From: Haplomitrium mnioides
Taxonomy: Eukaryota; Marchantiophyta; Haplomitriopsida; Calobryales
Direction: 5' to 3'
Length of the DNA: 64,000 nt
NCBI GenBank assembly: GCA_049999725.1
Contig: JBNGIS010020714.1
Location: 1 to 64,000, forward strand
A program made the position numbers and the translations under genes. The notes under the pieces were generated by a model. The model ran no database searches. It saw only the letters and a program-made list of their open reading frames with translations, and was not told the origin of the DNA. Shown one piece after another: positions 60,406 to 64,000 of the stretch (its first letter is position 1; every line of letters starts with the position of its first letter).

Positions 60406-60972
60406 TGTTATGGTCACTAACTTTAGCGAGCCATAGCTAAAAATAGTGTCAACCATGTCTAGAAAGCTATTACTAAGTTAGAGTAGCAAAAAATAGTTGC
60501 TTTTATAGAGAGTTGGACACGTGGCAACATGAGAGAAAGTCAACAAATAAAAGTGAGAGAGGGAGTCTATATAGACTACCTTACAAAACAATAATTACAA
60601 GCGGCAAATAGAGAGTTAAAGTAAAGAGAAGGTTCTAAAGCCAATGATACATGGCAGAAAGAGAACTAAAGAGATGGAAGGTTCTAGAGATAAGTATACG
60701 TGGCAGAAGGAGAACAAAAGTAAAAGGTGGTCTAATTAGAGTGAGAGAGAAAAGAGGAGTCTAATTAAAAGAGGAGAGAAAATGAACCAATTGGGTTCCT
60801 CCACATACGTAAGCAAAGTATTTTCTCTCAAGTATATAAAGAAGAGAAAGTACGTTGTTTGGTATCTCTTACCTTATGGGTTCTTGCAGTTCTTGTACGC
60901 TTCTCTTATATTAACTTGTATGTGTTGTACTTATACTAACTTGGTTGTGTAATGTGTGTATGTAGTATTACA
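60406..60972 (+). repeat. G2 3' LTR
   Basis: TGTTATGGTCAC...GTAGTATTACA, 567 bp. It retains one exact CACGTGGC (60528); the second and third boxes are lost and the fourth is TACGTGGC. Confidence 0.9.
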
Positions 60973-61815
60973 CAATGCAACAACAAATTGAACATTTTTC
61001 TTGCCTTCTAGAATTTCAAATGCAAATATGAAAGAGGGCACATTTTCAAGAAGTAGAAAGTCATGTAGGGTTTTCCAAACCAAAAGCATATGATGGGAAG
61101 ACAATTTCTCACACATATGAGAATTTCTTATTTAATTGTGAACAATATTTTGACGCTACCAACATAAGAGATGATAGCCAAAGAACTTTATTTGCTGCAA
61201 GTCAATTGGAGAGAGTGGCAAAAACTTGGTAGAGATATCAAATTGAGCAAGCTCAACGTGGAACAATTGCTCTAATTGCTTCTTGGCAAGAGTTAAAGGA
61301 AGTTATGACTCTAAGATTTATGGTTCTAAATGCTCCAAATGTGGCAAGAGATCGTTTTGCAGAATTAAAGCAACTTGGTACGGTAATGAGCTATGTCACG
61401 CAATTTCATAATACCATTGTGCAAATTCCTAAAATAGGCAAAGGAGAAGTTTAAGATTGCTTTGTTCGAAGATTGAAGCCTTATACTAGAAAGGAAGTGA
61501 CAATGAGAGAGCTCTCTCAACTAGAAAGAGCAATATGTATGACTCAACAAAACGACTTATTGTTAGAAACTACGGAAGTTAAGCCATAACCACCACCAGA
61601 CCAGCTTTACCAAATATTCTTGTGCCACTAAATGAGGTTGTTCCTATGGAGATAGATGCAACGCAAAGAGTGGCACTTACCGATATGGAGCGTGAGCGCC
61701 TCCGCCAAAGTGGAGAATGTTTTTATTGTTGACAACTTGGCTACATTGTTGTAAATTGCTCAAGTCGGTAAAATCAACCACACACTCTTATTCAAGCAGC
61801 AATTGTTGAAGAGGA
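60973..61815 (+). pseudogene. Family-F copy H: gag
   Basis: It starts at MQQQIEHFSCLLEFQMQI directly after the G2 LTR, so the LTR, primer site and first gag codons are absent. It continues KPKAYDGKTISHTYENFLF, VARDRFAELKQLGTVMSYVT and VTMRELSQLERAICMTQQND. The zinc knuckle near 61719 has a stop inside (CFYC, stop, QLGYIVVNC). Confidence 0.8.
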
Positions 61816-61821
61816 ACATTA

Positions 61822-62217
61822 GTGAAACAACCAACCTCAGTAAAGACAGCCAAGTGGTTTACTAAGAGCTTGATTAGTTCCAATAGAATGAAAAGATTAA
61901 CAATAATTAGAAGCACATTGTTTCATCTAGATGATATGGTTGATGAGTATTCTTGTACAATGTTAGTAGATTGTAGAATTTCTGAAAATTTCATGTCACT
62001 ACTTTTGCAAAGAAAATCAAAGCTAAAGCTTTGCCTATCAAGTTTTGTGACTATGGTCGATGGCCAAAAACATGAGGTGTTCTGCTCATACAAGCCGTTT
62101 CTTCTAAGGATTGGCAAACAGTATGAGGAATCTATGGATTTTGTTATTGTACTCGTACAGTATGACATTATTTTGGGCTTGACTTCACTTGAAGATCGAT
62201 CCGCTCAAGTAGATTAG
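61822..62217 (+). pseudogene. Copy H protease region
   Basis: An open frame of 131 codons. LVDCRISENFMS stands at the active-site position (D-S-G-A/T expected, D-C-R-I found), and YDIILGLTSLEDRSAQVD corresponds to the ILGMxWL motif with changes. Catalytically dead as read. Confidence 0.7.
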
Positions 62218-62389
62218 ACGAAGCGACAAATTAAAGTTACTTTATAAGGAAAGCAATTTCTTTTAGAGCGTCCAACAATATTGGTGAAGAAGCCAAAATT
62301 AATTCTTCTACATAATGTTTTGATGGAGAAAGAGTTGCATGTCTTTATTGTATAGATCAAGCCTATTGTATACTTGAATAAAGAGGGAG

Positions 62390-63834
62390 GGAAATTTGTC
62401 TCGACCTCAATAATTGATGATATTTTGAAGGAGTTTTCAAATGTGTTTCAAGATAATTTGCCAAAATGGTTACCAAATGATGGTGAAATGCTTTTTTTTT
62501 ATTGAGTTGATATGAAGAAGTACTTCTTATAATTAGCCCATATAAAAGTTATCACCACAAGAGTTGGAAGAGCTTCGCAAGACCTTGACAGATCTTCTTG
62601 AGAAGAACTTCATTCAGCATAGTACTTTGTCTTAAGGAGCATCGATATTTTTTTGTACCAACAAAAAATGGTGGATTTTGTCTTTGTACTGATTATATTG
62701 GTTTGAACAAGCAAGCCATAAAGAATGCTTATCACTAACCACGTGTTGATGATTTGTTGGATTATTAAGTAGTGGGAGGTTCTTTTCTAAGTTGGACGTT
62801 TGAAATGGTTATTGGCAAATTCCTATCAAGCCAAGTGATGTGACAAAGAAATCTTTTCGAACGATGTATGGATATTTTTAGTGGAAGGTCTTTACATTTG
62901 GTCTCACTAATGCTTGGACCATATTTATAGATCAAATAAATCAAATTTTTGATAGGTTATTAGATAAGTGAGTTTGGGTATTTTTGGATGACATTCTTAT
63001 TTTTAGCAAAATTGAAGTTCAACATCGCAATCATCTCAAAGAAGTTTTGCAAAGATTGTACAATTGGAAGTTTTATTGCAAGATATCCATGTGAAAATTT
63101 TGGAAGCAAGAGGTTACTTATCTCTAAGGCACAAAGTGTCTACAGATAGCAAAAAAATGTAAGAAGAGAAAATCAAGGTTATTAAAGAGTGGCCAACACA
63201 AAAAGAGGCAAAGGACATTAGGACCTTCAATGGATTGGTAAGCTTCTATCGATGATTCATCCATTATTATGCACATATTGCTGCACCACTTACAGATTTG
63301 TTAGGCAAAGAGGTCAAGTTTCAATAGACCGCCAAAGAGCAAATGGCATTTTAAGATCTCAAAAATACAATCTCTTCTCATCTTATTCTACAGCCATATG
63401 ATCCAGAGTCACGTTGTATAGTTGATTTTCATGCTTCTAATTTTGCTATTAGAGAAATTTTGCAGCAAGAGTTTGAGGATGGACTTCATCCAACTGCCTT
63501 CATATCACACCAATTGAATGCGACAGAGAGAAATTACTTTGCAAGGGATTGAGAGCAATTGGGAATGGTTTATCCTACCAAGTTATGGAGAAACTATCTT
63601 TTGGGAAGACCTATGCTCATGTGCACATATCACAAGCCATTGCTATAAGCAATCCATTTGGAAAATATGACAAGACGTTATCACCGATGGGAAGATCAAT
63701 TGCAACTCTTTGATATCAAGCTAAAATACAAGTTTGGTTCCACACCATTCCAAATGCATTGTTAAGAAGGTTGTATCATTGAGTAAATACAATGGAGGTT
63801 GCTAACATTAGTATATTACATTTGGATGAAGTAA
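62390..63834 (+). pseudogene. Copy H reverse transcriptase and RNase H
   Basis: Readings DDILKEFSNVFQDNLPK, QELEELRKTLTDLLEKNFIQ, catalytic [20 protein letters not shown] (about 62978-63040), NGLVSFYR, and RNase H IVDFHASNFAIREILQQEFE. It continues to ANISILHLDEVM and is cut by the next LTR. It has many stops. No integrase is present. Confidence 0.82.
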
Positions 63835-64000
63835 TGTAACACAACACACATACATCACACACCAAAATTAGCACAAGCACAACACATACAAGAGTAGTGT
63901 ATAAAGAACTTCAAGAACCAACAAGGTAAGAGATCTCTAACAAGGCCATCTCACTTCTTTATATACTAAGAGAAAAGCACTTTGCTTACATAGGTGGTGA
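63835..64000 (-). repeat. Family-G LTR (G3), runs off the window
   Basis: TGTAACACAACACACATACA on the plus strand is the reverse of a G LTR 3' end; TATATA/AAGCACTTTGCTTACATAGG follows. Orientation is opposite to G1 and G2. Only the last 166 bp are seen. Confidence 0.85.

Larger units (their letters stand above)
53249..60972 (+). mobile_element. Family-G element G2 with internal insertions
   Basis: Order: primer site, pre-gag frame, gag, protease, a solo family-F LTR (55398-55832), reverse transcriptase, an unassigned 1.7-kb insertion (56511-58255), RNase H, integrase with zinc region, chromodomain, polypurine tract (60391-60405) and 3' LTR (60406-60972). Unlike G1 it retains RNase H. It is decayed throughout. 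Confidence 0.85.

Noticed and set aside
52324-60972. Target-site duplication for G2
   Set aside because: The sequence after the 3' LTR (CAATG) does not match the bases before either candidate 5' LTR, so the left end is rearranged.

Overview
The window looks like nuclear DNA of a land plant with a repeat-rich genome. Evidence for this: plant-type L1 LINEs with DUF4283/CCHC ORF1 proteins and zf-RVT tails, chromodomain Ty3/gypsy elements with initiator-tRNA-Met primer sites, and two interrupted host genes whose products resemble plant TEN1 and VPS3. A seed-free plant (fern, lycophyte or bryophyte) is possible, but I cannot fix the species. Almost everything else is transposon sequence. Two runs of exactly 10 N flanked by duplicated sequence show this is a draft assembly.

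Left part (1-38.5 kb) is a mosaic of three LINE groups. LINE-A (copies A1-A9, mostly on the minus strand) is one long reading frame: coiled coil plus RNA-binding-like region, APE endonuclease, reverse transcriptase and a C-terminal Cys/His motif. It ends in a GAATA-type/(GA)n simple-repeat tail instead of poly(A). LINE-B (B1-B7) is a plant L1 with a poly(A) tail; only pieces of it are present. Family C (C0-C6) carries only an L1-type ORF1 (DUF4283 + CCHC), then a short remnant where ORF2 should be, a 3' UTR resembling that of LINE-B, and poly(A). Copy C1 has an intact 485-codon ORF1. C1, C2 and C3 lie head to tail. Between 24.2 and 31.3 kb most pieces are joined by (GA)n tracts. Short LINE-B tails with target-site duplications, a solo LTR and a small retroinsertion are set into these copies.

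Middle (38.6-42 kb), minus strand: a TEN1-like gene (telomere CST complex) followed 51 bp downstream, in the same frame, by a VPS3/TGFBRAP1-like gene (CORVET tethering complex). VPS3 shows three exons; its C-terminal part is not visible, and a LINE-A tail lies just beyond the third exon.

Right part (42-64 kb) is AT-rich and made of nested Ty3/gypsy elements of two families. Family F (copies F1 and H, solo LTRs, and the 1.3-kb internally deleted element E1) is host to family G (G1 complete with both LTRs and a GTTGG target duplication; G2; the edge of G3). G1 and E1 are both inserted in F1. The G LTR carries four CACGTGGC boxes upstream of its TATA box. All gypsy coding regions are broken, so nothing here looks autonomous.
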